Origin: an uncultured Actinomycetes bacterium
GTDB lineage: Bacteria; Actinomycetota; Acidimicrobiia; Acidimicrobiales; Ilumatobacteraceae
Length of the DNA stretch: 64,000 bases
Assembly (NCBI GenBank): GCA_903872155.1
Contig: CAIQJP010000087.1
Location: forward strand, 62,001-126,000
Reading direction: 5' to 3'
Shown: positions 8,756-18,127 of the stretch, in pieces
How the letters are laid out: the number at the start of each line of letters is the position of its first letter
Numbering within the stretch: the first letter of the stretch is position 1
Translations under genes and position numbers: made by a program
The notes under the pieces: generated by a model
The model's database searches: none
What the model saw: the letters and a program-made list of their open reading frames with translations, nothing else
Told to the model about the DNA's origin: nothing

Positions 8756-8831
8756 TGGAGCCCGAGAGGAGAATCGAACTCCTGACCTACGCATTACGAG
8801 TGCGTTGCTCTACCGACTGAGCTACCCGGGC
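8756..8831 (-). tRNA. tRNA-Thr (anticodon CGT)
   Basis: The minus strand folds as a normal cloverleaf: acceptor GCCCGGG pairs with CTCGGGC (one G-T wobble), the D arm starts TAGCTCAG, the anticodon stem ACGCA/TGCGT encloses loop CTCGTAA with anticodon CGT, and the T loop is TTCGATT. Discriminator T is followed by an encoded CCA, which is included in the span; without CCA the gene ends at 8759. Confidence 0.95.
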
Positions 8832-8855
8832 AATGGGTGGAAATCCTATCGGCAA

Positions 8856-9368
8856 CTAGCGGTCTGACCATTTGGTGCCCGGCAAGAAATAGCGCTTGGC
8901 CCACACTCCACGGGGGTCTTCGCCGGCTACGGGCATACGCCAGGTCACGATTTTGGTCGTGGGGGCGCTGAGCGACACCGCGCATAAAGCGCGCGGCTGG
9001 TCGTCGGTTCCGTCGACGTAACCATCAGCCGCTATATCGGGCACATAGCGCTTGGCGATGTCGCGATAGATCTCGCGCCACGCATCGTCGTTACCGGGTT
9101 GATACTTCACAACCACATGCCCTTGAATCGAAATCTTGCGCCACGGGTCGGCCTCTTCGTCAATCGAAATTCCAACGCGGGGATCGCGCTCAATATTCTT
9201 CCAAATGATCGCTGGCGATCGAGGAGTAAACAAAAGTTCGTCATCACGAATGATGAACCACAACGGTAGAACTCGTGGCATGCCATCGGCATCAACTGTT
9301 CCAATGCGCGCAAGGTGACCTCGTTCACTCAGGAATTTCTGTACTTCATCGTTCGTCAACTTGGGCAT
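8856..9368 (-). CDS. Pyridoxamine 5'-phosphate oxidase-fold (FMN/F420-binding) protein
   Basis: A 170-residue split-barrel protein. The N-terminal part matches the PNPOx-like pattern: an L-A-R-I-G-T-V-D-A-D-G-M-P segment, P-L-W-F then F-T-P-R-S, and D-P-R-V-G-I-S-I-D. Actinobacterial relatives bind flavin or the deazaflavin F420 and reduce diverse substrates. AGAGAAG upstream of the ATG supports the start. It is divergent from the purine operon across a 102-base spacer. Cofactor and substrate cannot be assigned from sequence alone. Confidence 0.8.
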   Translation of the reverse strand: MPKLTNDEVQKFLSERGHLARIGTVDADGMPRVLPLWFIIRDDELLFTPRSPAIIWKNIERDPRVGISIDEEADPWRKISIQGHVVVKYQPGNDDAWREIYRDIAKRYVPDIAADGYVDGTDDQPRALCAVSLSAPTTKIVTWRMPVAGEDPRGVWAKRYFLPGTKWSDR

Positions 9369-9420
9369 GATGCTTCTCTCTTTATATTCCGTAAAAGGTT
9401 GTCAATTTTGCTTGTAGCAG

Positions 9421-9450
9421 TTGAGCGATTCATCACCCAAAAACTAATTT
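9421..9450 (+). promoter_or_regulatory. Candidate promoter of the purine operon
   Basis: TTGAGC and TAATTT are separated by 18 bases in the divergent spacer, and the -10-like box lies about 20 bases before the purL start. The match to a sigma-70 type promoter is only moderate and nothing else supports it. Confidence 0.3.
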
Positions 9451-9470
9451 GAATTTATGAATTGTGAGGT

Positions 9471-12287
9471 GTGGTGATTCCCCAGTCATCGTTGCACTTT
9501 TTAACGTTACGCGCACGAGCGGAAGATCCTCGCCAAAAATCACTTGTACAAAATGTTCACGCACTCGGCATCTCGAGCGTGCGTTCAATCAAGGTTGCCG
9601 ACCTACTTTTCTTGCGAGATGTAAGCACCGATGAATTCTCCGCGATCGAGTCAATAGTTGCTGAGCCACTGTTGCAGATGGTGGGTTGGAACGAAGAGCC
9701 CCATGCCGGGGTCGTCATTGAGACATCGCTGATTGCGGGTGTGACCGATCCAGTCGCTAATGAATTCCTACGGATTGCTCGCAAAATGGGTGTTGGCGTG
9801 ACCGATGCGTTGTCGGGTTGCCGTTACGAGATTGAAGGTAACCCCACTCCGGCCGAGATTGATTTGATTGTGCGCAAATTGTTGGCCAACCCAGTCATCG
9901 AGCATTGGGCGATCAATGAACCCGTTCAGCCCTCGTTTGCGAGCGACTCAGCCGCATCGGTTTCAACGGTGGGCGAGTACTTGCTTACTCACAACACCAC
10001 CGATGCCGAGCTGCAGGCACTCGGAAAAGAGCGGGCACTTGCCTTAGATATTGAAGAGTTACGAGTTGTTCGCGATCACTACGCCAATGAGGGTCGGCCA
10101 GCTCGCGATGTTGAACTCGAGATGATCGCCCAAACATGGAGCGAACATTGCTCGCACAAAACCTTTCGTGCTCGCATAACAACCGATGATGGTTCGGTTG
10201 TCGAGCCGCTCATCGCACAGTTGCGCCGAACAACTGACGAGATTGATGCACCATTCGTAGTGAGTTCGTTTGTGGGCAACGCTGGCATTGTTTCGTACGA
10301 AGACAACATCACGTTTGCCGTAAAAGCCGAAACGCACAATCACCCAAGTGCCATCGAACCATTTGGTGGCGCGAATACCGGGGTGGGTGGAGTAATTCGC
10401 GATGTCATTGGTGCATCACATCAACCCATTGCCTGCACGAACATTTTGTGTTTTGGTCCTAGCGATTTTCCAGTGAGCGAATTACCAGACGGTGTTTTTC
10501 ATCCGCAGCAGATTCGTGCTGGTGTCGTTGCTGGTATCGCCGACTACGGCAACAAGATTGGTTTGCCAACCATTGCTGGAGCAGTGCTGTACGACAACGG
10601 TTACATCGCCAACCCACTCGTATACGCCGGATGTATTGGTATTGCTCACGAGCCATATGTCGTTGAGCAACCTCAGCCAGGTGATCGGGTCGTGGTGTTG
10701 GGTGGTCGCACTGGCCGTGACGGTTTACGTGGAGCCACATTTTCATCCATGACGATGGATGCAACGACTGGTGATGTTGCTGGAGCAAGTGTGCAAATTG
10801 GCGACCCCATCGTTGAAAAGTTGTTGATTGATGTATTGGGTCGTTCACGACACCTCTATCGATCAATCACCGACTGTGGTGCTGGTGGATTGTCGTCGGC
10901 TATCGGCGAAATGGCCGAAGGTGTCGGTGCGCGAGTCGAGTTATCGGGTTTACCACTGAAGTATCCAGGCTTAGCTCCGTGGGAAATTTGGTTGTCAGAA
11001 GCCCAAGAAAGAATGGTCGTTGCTGTCGCTGATACCGCGCCGTTGTTTGCTGCGTGTGAACGATATGGCGTTGAGTGCATTGATATTGGTGAATTCACTG
11101 GCGATGAACGACTCGTTGTGACCTACGAAGGAACGACCGTTGTCGACATTGATACCAACTTCTTGCATGATGGTCGTCCGCAACGTCGCTTAAACGCGGT
11201 GATGCCGAAGCCCGATCGCTCGCCGATGTCTGATGAAGCCTTCAGTTCGGTTTTTGGATCGCTTGATATTGCAGCAACAACCCTGCGCTTGCTGGCTCAT
11301 CCGAATATTGCATCAAAAGAATCAATCATTCGACGTTACGACCACGAAATTGGTGGAGCGACTTTGGTGCGACCCATCATTGGCGCAAACAATGATGGAC
11401 ACGCCGATGGGGTAGTACTGGCCGAACCTCTTAGTAGTAGTGGTATCGCAGTCGGAATCGGCGTGAACCCATGGATGGGAATTATTGATGCCGGGCGAAT
11501 GGCCTTGGCAGTTGTTGACGAAGCAATGCGCAATGTGGTTGCAGTCGGTGCAGATCCGCGAACAGTTGCACTGCTTGACAACTTCTCGTGGGGCGATCCG
11601 CAACGACCCACAACTCTTGGCGAACTTGTCGCCGCAGTTGATGGTTGCTGCCAAGCAGCGCGAGCATTTGGTGCTCCATTTGTGTCAGGCAAAGATTCGC
11701 TGAACAACGAATACTTCGGTTCAGATAATCAGCGTCATGCGGTGCCACCAACTTTGGTGATCACGGCTATGGCGCATGTTCCGGTTGCTGATGCAGTTGT
11801 GACACCCGATCTCAAGCAGTCGGGCAATGTCTTGATATTGCTTGGTCGAACACTGTGCGAATTTGGTGGAAGTCATCTTGCGATGTTGAACAATGTCGCC
11901 GGTGGTGTTGTACCAAGTTTTGACGCCAAAGCACCTCAGCGCTATCAAAAACTTCATGAAGCGATTTTGAATGGCGATGTTGAATCGTGTCACGATGTAT
12001 CCGAAGGTGGGATTGCAGTGGCCATCGCTGAAATGGCGATGGCTGGCCGCCTCGGGGTCGAGATCAGCGTTGCTTCGTCGCTCATTAACGATTGGTGGTA
12101 CTTCAGCGAATCATGTGGCCGATTCATTCTTGAGGTCAAGCCTGAGTCAGTGGCGTCTATTCGTGATCAATTTGGCGACGATGCACAAATCATTGGCCAT
12201 GTTGTTAATGAACAAACCGTCTCGTTAGTCAATGGGCAATCACTCACAATTGAAGAGATGCTGACCAGTTGGCAGGGGACATCATGA
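9471..12287 (+). CDS. purL: Phosphoribosylformylglycinamidine synthase, synthetase subunit with two fused PurS-like domains
   Basis: Converts FGAR to FGAM with ATP and ammonia from PurQ (fourth step of purine synthesis). At 938 residues it is about 180 longer than the usual small PurL. The extra N-terminus holds two PurS-like repeats, the second recognisable by T-D-P-V-A-N-E and L-L-A-N-P-V-I-E-H-W. The PurL core follows with W-S-E-H-C-S-H-K, A-E-T-H-N-H-P-S, G-A-N-T-G-V-G-G and D-C-G-A-G-G-L-S-S-A. No separate purS is present, consistent with the fusion. It is the first gene of the operon; the start is one of two tandem GTG codons just after a GAGG. Confidence 0.95.
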   Translation: MVIPQSSLHFLTLRARAEDPRQKSLVQNVHALGISSVRSIKVADLLFLRDVSTDEFSAIESIVAEPLLQMVGWNEEPHAGVVIETSLIAGVTDPVANEFLRIARKMGVGVTDALSGCRYEIEGNPTPAEIDLIVRKLLANPVIEHWAINEPVQPSFASDSAASVSTVGEYLLTHNTTDAELQALGKERALALDIEELRVVRDHYANEGRPARDVELEMIAQTWSEHCSHKTFRARITTDDGSVVEPLIAQLRRTTDEIDAPFVVSSFVGNAGIVSYEDNITFAVKAETHNHPSAIEPFGGANTGVGGVIRDVIGASHQPIACTNILCFGPSDFPVSELPDGVFHPQQIRAGVVAGIADYGNKIGLPTIAGAVLYDNGYIANPLVYAGCIGIAHEPYVVEQPQPGDRVVVLGGRTGRDGLRGATFSSMTMDATTGDVAGASVQIGDPIVEKLLIDVLGRSRHLYRSITDCGAGGLSSAIGEMAEGVGARVELSGLPLKYPGLAPWEIWLSEAQERMVVAVADTAPLFAACERYGVECIDIGEFTGDERLVVTYEGTTVVDIDTNFLHDGRPQRRLNAVMPKPDRSPMSDEAFSSVFGSLDIAATTLRLLAHPNIASKESIIRRYDHEIGGATLVRPIIGANNDGHADGVVLAEPLSSSGIAVGIGVNPWMGIIDAGRMALAVVDEAMRNVVAVGADPRTVALLDNFSWGDPQRPTTLGELVAAVDGCCQAARAFGAPFVSGKDSLNNEYFGSDNQRHAVPPTLVITAMAHVPVADAVVTPDLKQSGNVLILLGRTLCEFGGSHLAMLNNVAGGVVPSFDAKAPQRYQKLHEAILNGDVESCHDVSEGGIAVAIAEMAMAGRLGVEISVASSLINDWWYFSESCGRFILEVKPESVASIRDQFGDDAQIIGHVVNEQTVSLVNGQSLTIEEMLTSWQGTS

Positions 12288-13018
12288 GTGTGCGACCTAC
12301 TGCTGCAATATTGGTGGCTCCGGGCACGAATCGTGATCGTGATGTTGCGCTCGCCCTCGACTTGGCAGGTGCCGATTCGGTCGTTGTCTCAATTTCCGAT
12401 CTTGAACGTGATGCAAATGTCATCGACGCAGCGCAGATGATCGTCATCGCCGGTGGGTTTTCGTTTGCTGACGCTTTGGGGTCTGGACATGTATTCGCTC
12501 TTGAACTTGAGATGTTGTTGGGCGATCGATTGCAACAAGCTGTGAGCAAAGGTCGACCCATCATCGGGATTTGTAATGGTTTCCAAACACTGGTGCGAAT
12601 GGGCTTGCTGTCGAATGGTGCTGGGCCGATGGCTTTAGATCACAACGAGAGCGGACTTTTTGATTGCCGCTGGGTCACTTTGCAACCGTCCTCAGAGACG
12701 TGCGTATGGACAAAAGGTATTCACGAAAATCTTGAATGCCCAATCGCTCATGGCGAAGGTCGTTTTACCGCAGATGCTGCAGTTGTCTCACGGCTTCAAT
12801 CAAGCGACCGAGTGGCTTTGCGTTATGTCAATGGCAATCCCAACGGGTCAGTTGATGACATCGCCGGCATTTGTGATGAATCGGGATTGGTGTTGGGCCT
12901 TATGCCTCATCCTGAAAATCATGTCGTGCCACGTCAACACCCAAAATTCTTACGCCAGTCCCACCAAGGCTTGTCCTTAGACCTATTCAGAAATGGAGTT
13001 ACTCATGCCTCAGCTTGA
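12284..13018 (+). CDS. purQ: Phosphoribosylformylglycinamidine synthase, glutaminase subunit
   Basis: Class I glutamine amidotransferase that supplies ammonia to PurL. The nucleophile Cys lies in G-I-C-N-G-F-Q near residue 100 and the His/Glu pair in M-P-H-P-E-N-H near the end; G-G-F-S-F-A-D-A-L-G-S-G-H is the usual PurQ oxyanion region. I chose the ATG overlapping the purL stop (ATGA); an in-frame ATG five codons earlier is less likely. About 244 residues, normal for the family. Its 3' end overlaps purC. Confidence 0.95.
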   Translation: MSVRPTAAILVAPGTNRDRDVALALDLAGADSVVVSISDLERDANVIDAAQMIVIAGGFSFADALGSGHVFALELEMLLGDRLQQAVSKGRPIIGICNGFQTLVRMGLLSNGAGPMALDHNESGLFDCRWVTLQPSSETCVWTKGIHENLECPIAHGEGRFTADAAVVSRLQSSDRVALRYVNGNPNGSVDDIAGICDESGLVLGLMPHPENHVVPRQHPKFLRQSHQGLSLDLFRNGVTHASA

Positions 13019-13952
13019 AGGTTGTTCACATATTGAATTGCCGTTATCCGACGAACGGGTGGGCAAGGTACGCGTGTCATACGAATTACCGAATGACCGC
13101 CGACTTTTTATCACGACTGATCGATTGTCGGCCTTCGACCGCATCGTTGCGTCGGTGCCGTACAAAGGTCAAGTGTTGAATCAACTTGCTGCTTGGTGGT
13201 TTGAATCAACACGCGACATTGTGAATAACCATTTTGTTTCATGCCCCGACCCCAATGTGACGATTGGTCGCACGGCGAATCCATTACCGGTTGAAGTGAT
13301 TGTGCGTGGTGTGATGACTGGTTCAACTTCGACATCGATCTGGCGTCAATACAGCGAGGGTGCCCGAACGATCTACGGCTATTCATTTCCTGATGGCATC
13401 GCCAAGAACACCTTGTTGACCGAACCCATCGTGACGCCGACAACCAAGGCCGAAGCAGGCGAACACGATGAACCCTTGTCGTGTGCCGAAGTAGTGAGTC
13501 GTGGTTTTGTTGAAGCAAAGTTGTGGGCGCAAGTTCAAGAAGCGGCATTGAATTTGTTCATTCGTGGTCAACAAATTGCTGCAAAGGCTGGACTGTTGTT
13601 AGCTGACACGAAATACGAGTTTGGTTTAGATACCGACGGTCAATTGATGTTGATTGACGAAATGCATACTCCCGACTCATCACGCTTTTGGGAAATGAGT
13701 AATTACGAAGCGCGACTTGCCGCGGGGCAAGAACCAGAGAGTCTTGATAAAGAGCCGATTCGTCTGGCGTTAGACGCGATGGGATATCGCGGAGACGGGA
13801 CGCCTCCGGTGCTTGGTGCTGAAGTCATTGCGGCCACGACCGAGCGCTACATCAAGGCATACACGCGGTTGACATCAAAAGAATTTGTTGCCGGAACCTA
13901 CCCAATTCAAGAGCGTCTGAACGCCCTCTTACAGAACGGAGCATTGTCATGA
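13005..13952 (+). CDS. purC: Phosphoribosylaminoimidazole-succinocarboxamide synthase
   Basis: SAICAR synthase joins aspartate to CAIR using ATP. Recognisable features are the ATP-binding D-R-L-S-A-F-D-R-I-V-A-S-V-P-Y-K-G-Q start, the E-V-I-V-R-G-V-M-T-G-S segment, and D-T-K-Y-E-F-G with D-E-M-H-T-P-D-S-S-R-F-W. The start at 13005 is set by a GGAG six bases upstream; an ATG four codons earlier lies within that site. It is about 315 residues, the longer type resembling the yeast enzyme. It overlaps purQ by 14 bases and purE by ATGA. Confidence 0.95.
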   Translation: MPQLEGCSHIELPLSDERVGKVRVSYELPNDRRLFITTDRLSAFDRIVASVPYKGQVLNQLAAWWFESTRDIVNNHFVSCPDPNVTIGRTANPLPVEVIVRGVMTGSTSTSIWRQYSEGARTIYGYSFPDGIAKNTLLTEPIVTPTTKAEAGEHDEPLSCAEVVSRGFVEAKLWAQVQEAALNLFIRGQQIAAKAGLLLADTKYEFGLDTDGQLMLIDEMHTPDSSRFWEMSNYEARLAAGQEPESLDKEPIRLALDAMGYRGDGTPPVLGAEVIAATTERYIKAYTRLTSKEFVAGTYPIQERLNALLQNGALS

Positions 13953-14419
13953 AGCCACTCGTTGTTCTCTTAATGGGCTCACCAGCCGATGCTGAACACG
14001 CCAACAAGATTGTTGACGCCCTAAAGCAGTTCACGGTTGATGTTGCGATGCATGTTGGTTCGGCACACCGCACTCCGTTGCATGCGCTCGAAATTTTGCA
14101 GCGGTACGACACTCAAGATCGAGCCAAGGTCTTCATCACTATTGCTGGTCGCTCAAATGCGTTGTCGGGTTTTGCCGACCCGCAAGTTTCGGCCCCAGTG
14201 ATTGCGTGTCCACCACCTGGACCAGATGTTGATCTGTGGAGCAGTTTGCGTATGCCACCAGGAGTTGCGCCCGCAGTTGTGCTTGAGCCAGTTAATGCGG
14301 CCCTGTACGCCGCCAAGATTCTCGGTCTCAGCGAATCTGTCGTGGCCGAACAAGTTCGCAAGTTTCAAGCAACGCAACGTGATCGTGTGATGCAAGCCGA
14401 CCAAGAAATGCAAAAATAA
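13949..14419 (+). CDS. purE: Phosphoribosylaminoimidazole carboxylase, class II (AIR carboxylase type) PurE
   Basis: Makes CAIR. The 156-residue protein has the PurE signatures M-G-S-P-A-D and S-A-H-R-T-P. The segment after these reads T-I-A-G-R-S-N-A-L-S-G and D-L-W-S-S-L-R-M-P-P-G, matching the animal PAICS carboxylase domain (A-G-R-S-N, V-W-S-S-L-R-L-P-S-G). It does not match the G-G-A-A-H-L-P-G of class I bacterial mutases. Class II enzymes use CO2 directly and need no PurK, and no purK lies in the operon. It is coupled to purC by ATGA, an order equivalent to the two halves of PAICS. Class assignment is from remembered motifs. Confidence 0.88.
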   Translation: MKPLVVLLMGSPADAEHANKIVDALKQFTVDVAMHVGSAHRTPLHALEILQRYDTQDRAKVFITIAGRSNALSGFADPQVSAPVIACPPPGPDVDLWSSLRMPPGVAPAVVLEPVNAALYAAKILGLSESVVAEQVRKFQATQRDRVMQADQEMQK

Positions 14420-14423
14420 CCTG

Positions 14424-15857
14424 ATGGCTGAGCATCTGCAATGGACTGATGATTTTGACTCGCCGCATGAAGAGTGCGGTGTAATTGGTGTGTCATCACC
14501 AATTGAAGAAGTAGCGCAACTAGTTTTCTTTGGGTTGTTCTCACTGCAGCATCGTGGCCAAGAGGCTGCTGGCATTGCGGTGTCCGATGGCAAGCAAGCT
14601 CGTCTTCATAAAGACGACGGACTTGTGAATAATGTTTTTGATGCTGCGGCACTTGCGCCATTGAAGGGTAAGAACGGAATCGGCCACACGCGTTACTCAA
14701 CAACCGGTGGATCGGGAACACGTAATGCGCAACCATTTATGGTTGAGACGATTCACGGACCATTGGCCGTCGCGCATAATGGCAACTTGGTGAATGCTCA
14801 AGAATTGCGAGCAGAGTTGTTAGGTCGAGGTTTTGGATTAACGGCATCATCAGACACTGAAGTGATGACGTTGATGCTGGCTTCGGCTGGGGGACCAACA
14901 TGGGAAGATCGTTTGGCTCGCACCTTGCCTGCTTGGAGCGGCGCATACTCGTTGGTCTTACTTGTTGAAAATCGCGTCATCGCGGTTCGTGATCCGTGGG
15001 GTTTCCGACCACTGTCGGTCGGACAGTTGGCAGATGGCGGATGGGTTGTTGCGTCTGAGACCTGTGCGCTCGAAACTTTGGGCTGCCGTGACATCTCTGA
15101 AGTCGCCGCCGGAGAAATCGTGACAATCGAAGGTGAAAAGATCACTCGCCGACAAGCAATGGTGCCATCGGTGCAATCGGCACGATGCACTTTTGAATTC
15201 GTGTACTTCTCTCGTCCCGATTCGCAATGGGACGGACGAAGTGTGCACAGCGTTCGGCAACGATTTGGCGAACAACTTGCTCGTGAACATTCAGTAGAAG
15301 CCGATGTTGTCGTGCCTGTACCTGACTCATCCATTCCGGCGGCTGTTGGTTACTCACGTGAGAGTGGTATTCCGTATAACGACGGACTCATCAAGAACCG
15401 TTACATCGGTAGAACATTCATTGAACCCACGTCAATTATGCGTGAGCGTGGAGTGGCCATGAAGTTCAATGCCTTGGGTGAAAACCTGCGAGGTCAAAGA
15501 GTTGTGCTGATTGACGATTCTTTGGTGCGTGGAACGACAGCTGGACCACTCGTGCAACTATTGCGTGATGCTGGCGCAACTGAAGTTCACTTGCGAATCA
15601 CCTGCCCACCTATCAAGCATGCGTGTCACTTTGGTGTCGATATGGGTCACGACAATGACCTCATCGCTGCACGAATGGATATCGAAGAACTGTGTCAGGT
15701 TGTGGGAGCAGATTCATTGGCGTTTCTATCGTTAGACGGAATGATGAGTGCTGTTGGCCGTGAAGATGGATATTGCAATGCTTGTTTCACTGGGGCTTAT
15801 CCAGTGTCGGTTGGTGCACCAAAACGTAAAGATGCATTCGAAGGTGTGTTGGCATGA
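14424..15857 (+). CDS. purF: Amidophosphoribosyltransferase
   Basis: Catalyses the first committed step of purine synthesis (PRPP + Gln to phosphoribosylamine). The glutaminase nucleophile is Cys18 in E-E-C-G-V-I-G-V, behind a 17-residue propeptide that must be removed. The PRPP loop V-V-L-I-D-D-S-L-V-R-G-T-T-A-G is near residue 360. Four cysteines in the Bacillus-type [4Fe-4S] pattern are present (R-C-T-F-E-F, H-A-C-H-F-G, C-N-A-C-F-T-G), so an oxygen-sensitive cluster is likely. It lies four bases after purE and overlaps the purD/purM gene by ATGA. Confidence 0.95.
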   Translation: MAEHLQWTDDFDSPHEECGVIGVSSPIEEVAQLVFFGLFSLQHRGQEAAGIAVSDGKQARLHKDDGLVNNVFDAAALAPLKGKNGIGHTRYSTTGGSGTRNAQPFMVETIHGPLAVAHNGNLVNAQELRAELLGRGFGLTASSDTEVMTLMLASAGGPTWEDRLARTLPAWSGAYSLVLLVENRVIAVRDPWGFRPLSVGQLADGGWVVASETCALETLGCRDISEVAAGEIVTIEGEKITRRQAMVPSVQSARCTFEFVYFSRPDSQWDGRSVHSVRQRFGEQLAREHSVEADVVVPVPDSSIPAAVGYSRESGIPYNDGLIKNRYIGRTFIEPTSIMRERGVAMKFNALGENLRGQRVVLIDDSLVRGTTAGPLVQLLRDAGATEVHLRITCPPIKHACHFGVDMGHDNDLIAARMDIEELCQVVGADSLAFLSLDGMMSAVGREDGYCNACFTGAYPVSVGAPKRKDAFEGVLA

Positions 15858-18127
15858 GCGACGCGTTGTGTGTCTTGATCGTTGGGTCAGGTGGCCGTGA
15901 ACATGCAATGGCTGATTCGGCATTGCGTTCAGCTCAATGCGGGCGTTTGTTGGTGACACCGGGCAATGCCGGAACACCGGGTGAGAGGTTCAACGTCGCA
16001 GCCGATGATGTAGAGGGCATTGTTGCGCTATGTCAGGCCGAAAAGGTTGATTTGGTTTTAGTCGGACCCGAAGCACCGCTTGCGGCCGGTGTAGTTGACC
16101 AACTCATATCTGTCGGCATTGCGGCCTTTGGCCCCTCGCAGTATCTGGCGCAACTTGAATCATCAAAATCCTTTGCCCGCGAAGTGACGCAGCAGATTGG
16201 GATTGACGGACCCCGCTTTGCTTCGTTTAGCCAAGGCAACGTCGATGCAGCCCTGGCATGGTGGAAAGAACTTGCCGCACCGGTTGTTGTGAAGCAATCA
16301 GGACTTGCAGGTGGCAAGGGCGTCGTTGTCCCCGAAACCGACGCTGCGACAGTGATCGCAATTCAAGAAGCTTGTGTTCTTGGCGAAGTTGTACTTGAAG
16401 AAAGAATCTTCGGTTATGAATGCTCGTTGATTGCAGTGTGCGACGGAACAACCGCGGTACCCCTTCCGATTGCGCAAGATCACAAACGAATCGGTGAAGG
16501 TGATCGTGGACTCAATACAGGTGGCATGGGTGCGTACGCTCCGGTCAATGTAGGTGTCTCGCCTAGCGACCTGTGTGCTCAGTTCATCCAGCCGACCCTT
16601 GACCACTTTGCCGCTCTTGGGCATCCATATGTTGGCGTCTTGTATGCCGGAATCATGATGACGGCGAGTGGTCCCAAACTTCTTGAATACAACTGTCGTT
16701 TCGGTGATCCCGAAGCACAAGTTTTGTTGACACTTCTCGAGACAAGCATTGTGGACGTTGCACTGGCATGTCTTGCGGGGCAGTTGAAACAACTACGACT
16801 CACAGTGTCGCAGCAAAGTGCGATGGCTGTTGTGCTTGCATCGGCGGGATATCCCGAGAGTTCAAGTAAAGGTGATGTGATTCAAGGACTTGATGTTCGA
16901 GTTGACGGGGCAATGGTTTTCCATGGAGCAACGACACCATCAAACGCGAACATAGTGACCGATGGTGGGCGAGTACTCACGGTTGTTGGTCGTGGTAAAG
17001 ATTTGGCTCAAGCTCGAACCCATGCCTATGAGCGAGTTGAAAAGATTTCGTTCACTGGCGCTCAATATCGACGCGATATTGGCTGGCGCTCATTGGCATT
17101 GTCGGTGAAGTCGTACTCGTCAACTGGCGTTGACATTGATGAAGGTAATCGTGCCGTTTCGTTGCTGAAGGGCAGTGTCGCGTCAACAGCCAATTCAAAT
17201 GTTCTTGCCGGAGTTGGATCATTCGGTGGTGCACTTGATGTATCTCATCTCAAGAAGTACGACCACCCAGTTTTAGTTGGCTCAACCGATGGTGTTGGCA
17301 CCAAAGTTGAACTCGCGGCACGTTCGGGCCGATTCCGCGGTGTGGGAATGGACATCGTGAATCATTGCGTCAACGATGTATTGGTTCAGGGTGCACGTCC
17401 GCTGTTCTTCTTGGACTACTTAGCGTCGTCAGAAATTCAGGCCGAAATGGTTGCCGCTGTCGTTGATGGCATGTCGCAGGCCTGTCGTGACAACGAGTGT
17501 GTGTTACTCGGTGGAGAGACCGCCGAAATGCCCGGTGTCTATTCGCCAGGTGCATTTGATATCGCGGGAACTTTGGTCGGCGTTGTTGAAAAAGAACAGT
17601 TACTTCCGCGAAGCAACGTCGCAGTGGGCGATGTGTTGATTGGACTCGCATCTAACGGGCCACACACCAATGGCTATTCGTTATTGCGCAAGATATTTGC
17701 TTGGCTCCCCGATGACGCCATGCCCGAACCTTTGCAGGTTCCTATCTTGGAAGCGCTGTTGGTTCCTCATCGCAGTTATCTGCATGAGATGAGTCCTCTT
17801 CTTCATGATCCGCGTTTGAAGGGACTGATTCACATCACCGGTGGTGGTCTTCCCGAGAATGTACCGCGAGTCTTGCCCGAAGGTGTTGGAGCAGATATTC
17901 AACTCGATAGTTGGACCATGCCGCCGCTCTTTCAACTCGTTCGCGAAATCAGTCAGCTTGATACTCACGAGCTGTATCGCACACTCAATATGGGTATCGG
18001 AATGATTGTGATTGTTGCACCCACTGATGTGCAGGCAATTCAAGCCATGTTTGATGAAGAGACCTGGGTCATCGGTGAACTTGTTCCACGTTTGGCCGAT
18101 GAACCACAAGTGAGGTTGTTGCCATGA
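15854..18127 (+). CDS. purD: Bifunctional GAR synthetase-AIR synthetase (PurD-PurM fusion)
   Basis: A 757-residue fusion of two purine enzymes. Residues 1 to about 417 are PurD: G-G-R-E-H-A, P-G-N-A-G-T, G-L-A-G-G-K-G-V-V-V, and E-Y-N-C-R-F-G-D-P-E in the ATP-grasp fold. From about 425 the PurM part starts with Y-S-S-T-G-V-D-I and has G-S-T-D-G-V-G-T-K, C-V-N-D-V-L-V-Q-G-A and G-G-E-T-A-E-M-P-G. The domain order matches the first two parts of animal GART; the third, purN, follows at once by an ATGA overlap. No stop or frameshift is seen between domains. The purD symbol covers the first domain; the second is purM. Confidence 0.94.
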   Translation: MSDALCVLIVGSGGREHAMADSALRSAQCGRLLVTPGNAGTPGERFNVAADDVEGIVALCQAEKVDLVLVGPEAPLAAGVVDQLISVGIAAFGPSQYLAQLESSKSFAREVTQQIGIDGPRFASFSQGNVDAALAWWKELAAPVVVKQSGLAGGKGVVVPETDAATVIAIQEACVLGEVVLEERIFGYECSLIAVCDGTTAVPLPIAQDHKRIGEGDRGLNTGGMGAYAPVNVGVSPSDLCAQFIQPTLDHFAALGHPYVGVLYAGIMMTASGPKLLEYNCRFGDPEAQVLLTLLETSIVDVALACLAGQLKQLRLTVSQQSAMAVVLASAGYPESSSKGDVIQGLDVRVDGAMVFHGATTPSNANIVTDGGRVLTVVGRGKDLAQARTHAYERVEKISFTGAQYRRDIGWRSLALSVKSYSSTGVDIDEGNRAVSLLKGSVASTANSNVLAGVGSFGGALDVSHLKKYDHPVLVGSTDGVGTKVELAARSGRFRGVGMDIVNHCVNDVLVQGARPLFFLDYLASSEIQAEMVAAVVDGMSQACRDNECVLLGGETAEMPGVYSPGAFDIAGTLVGVVEKEQLLPRSNVAVGDVLIGLASNGPHTNGYSLLRKIFAWLPDDAMPEPLQVPILEALLVPHRSYLHEMSPLLHDPRLKGLIHITGGGLPENVPRVLPEGVGADIQLDSWTMPPLFQLVREISQLDTHELYRTLNMGIGMIVIVAPTDVQAIQAMFDEETWVIGELVPRLADEPQVRLLP

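Noticed and set aside
9369-9470. A purine (PurR/guanine-type) riboswitch ahead of the purine operon
   Set aside because: The spacer is only 102 bases and lacks the conserved loop sequences and three-way-junction stems of purine riboswitches.
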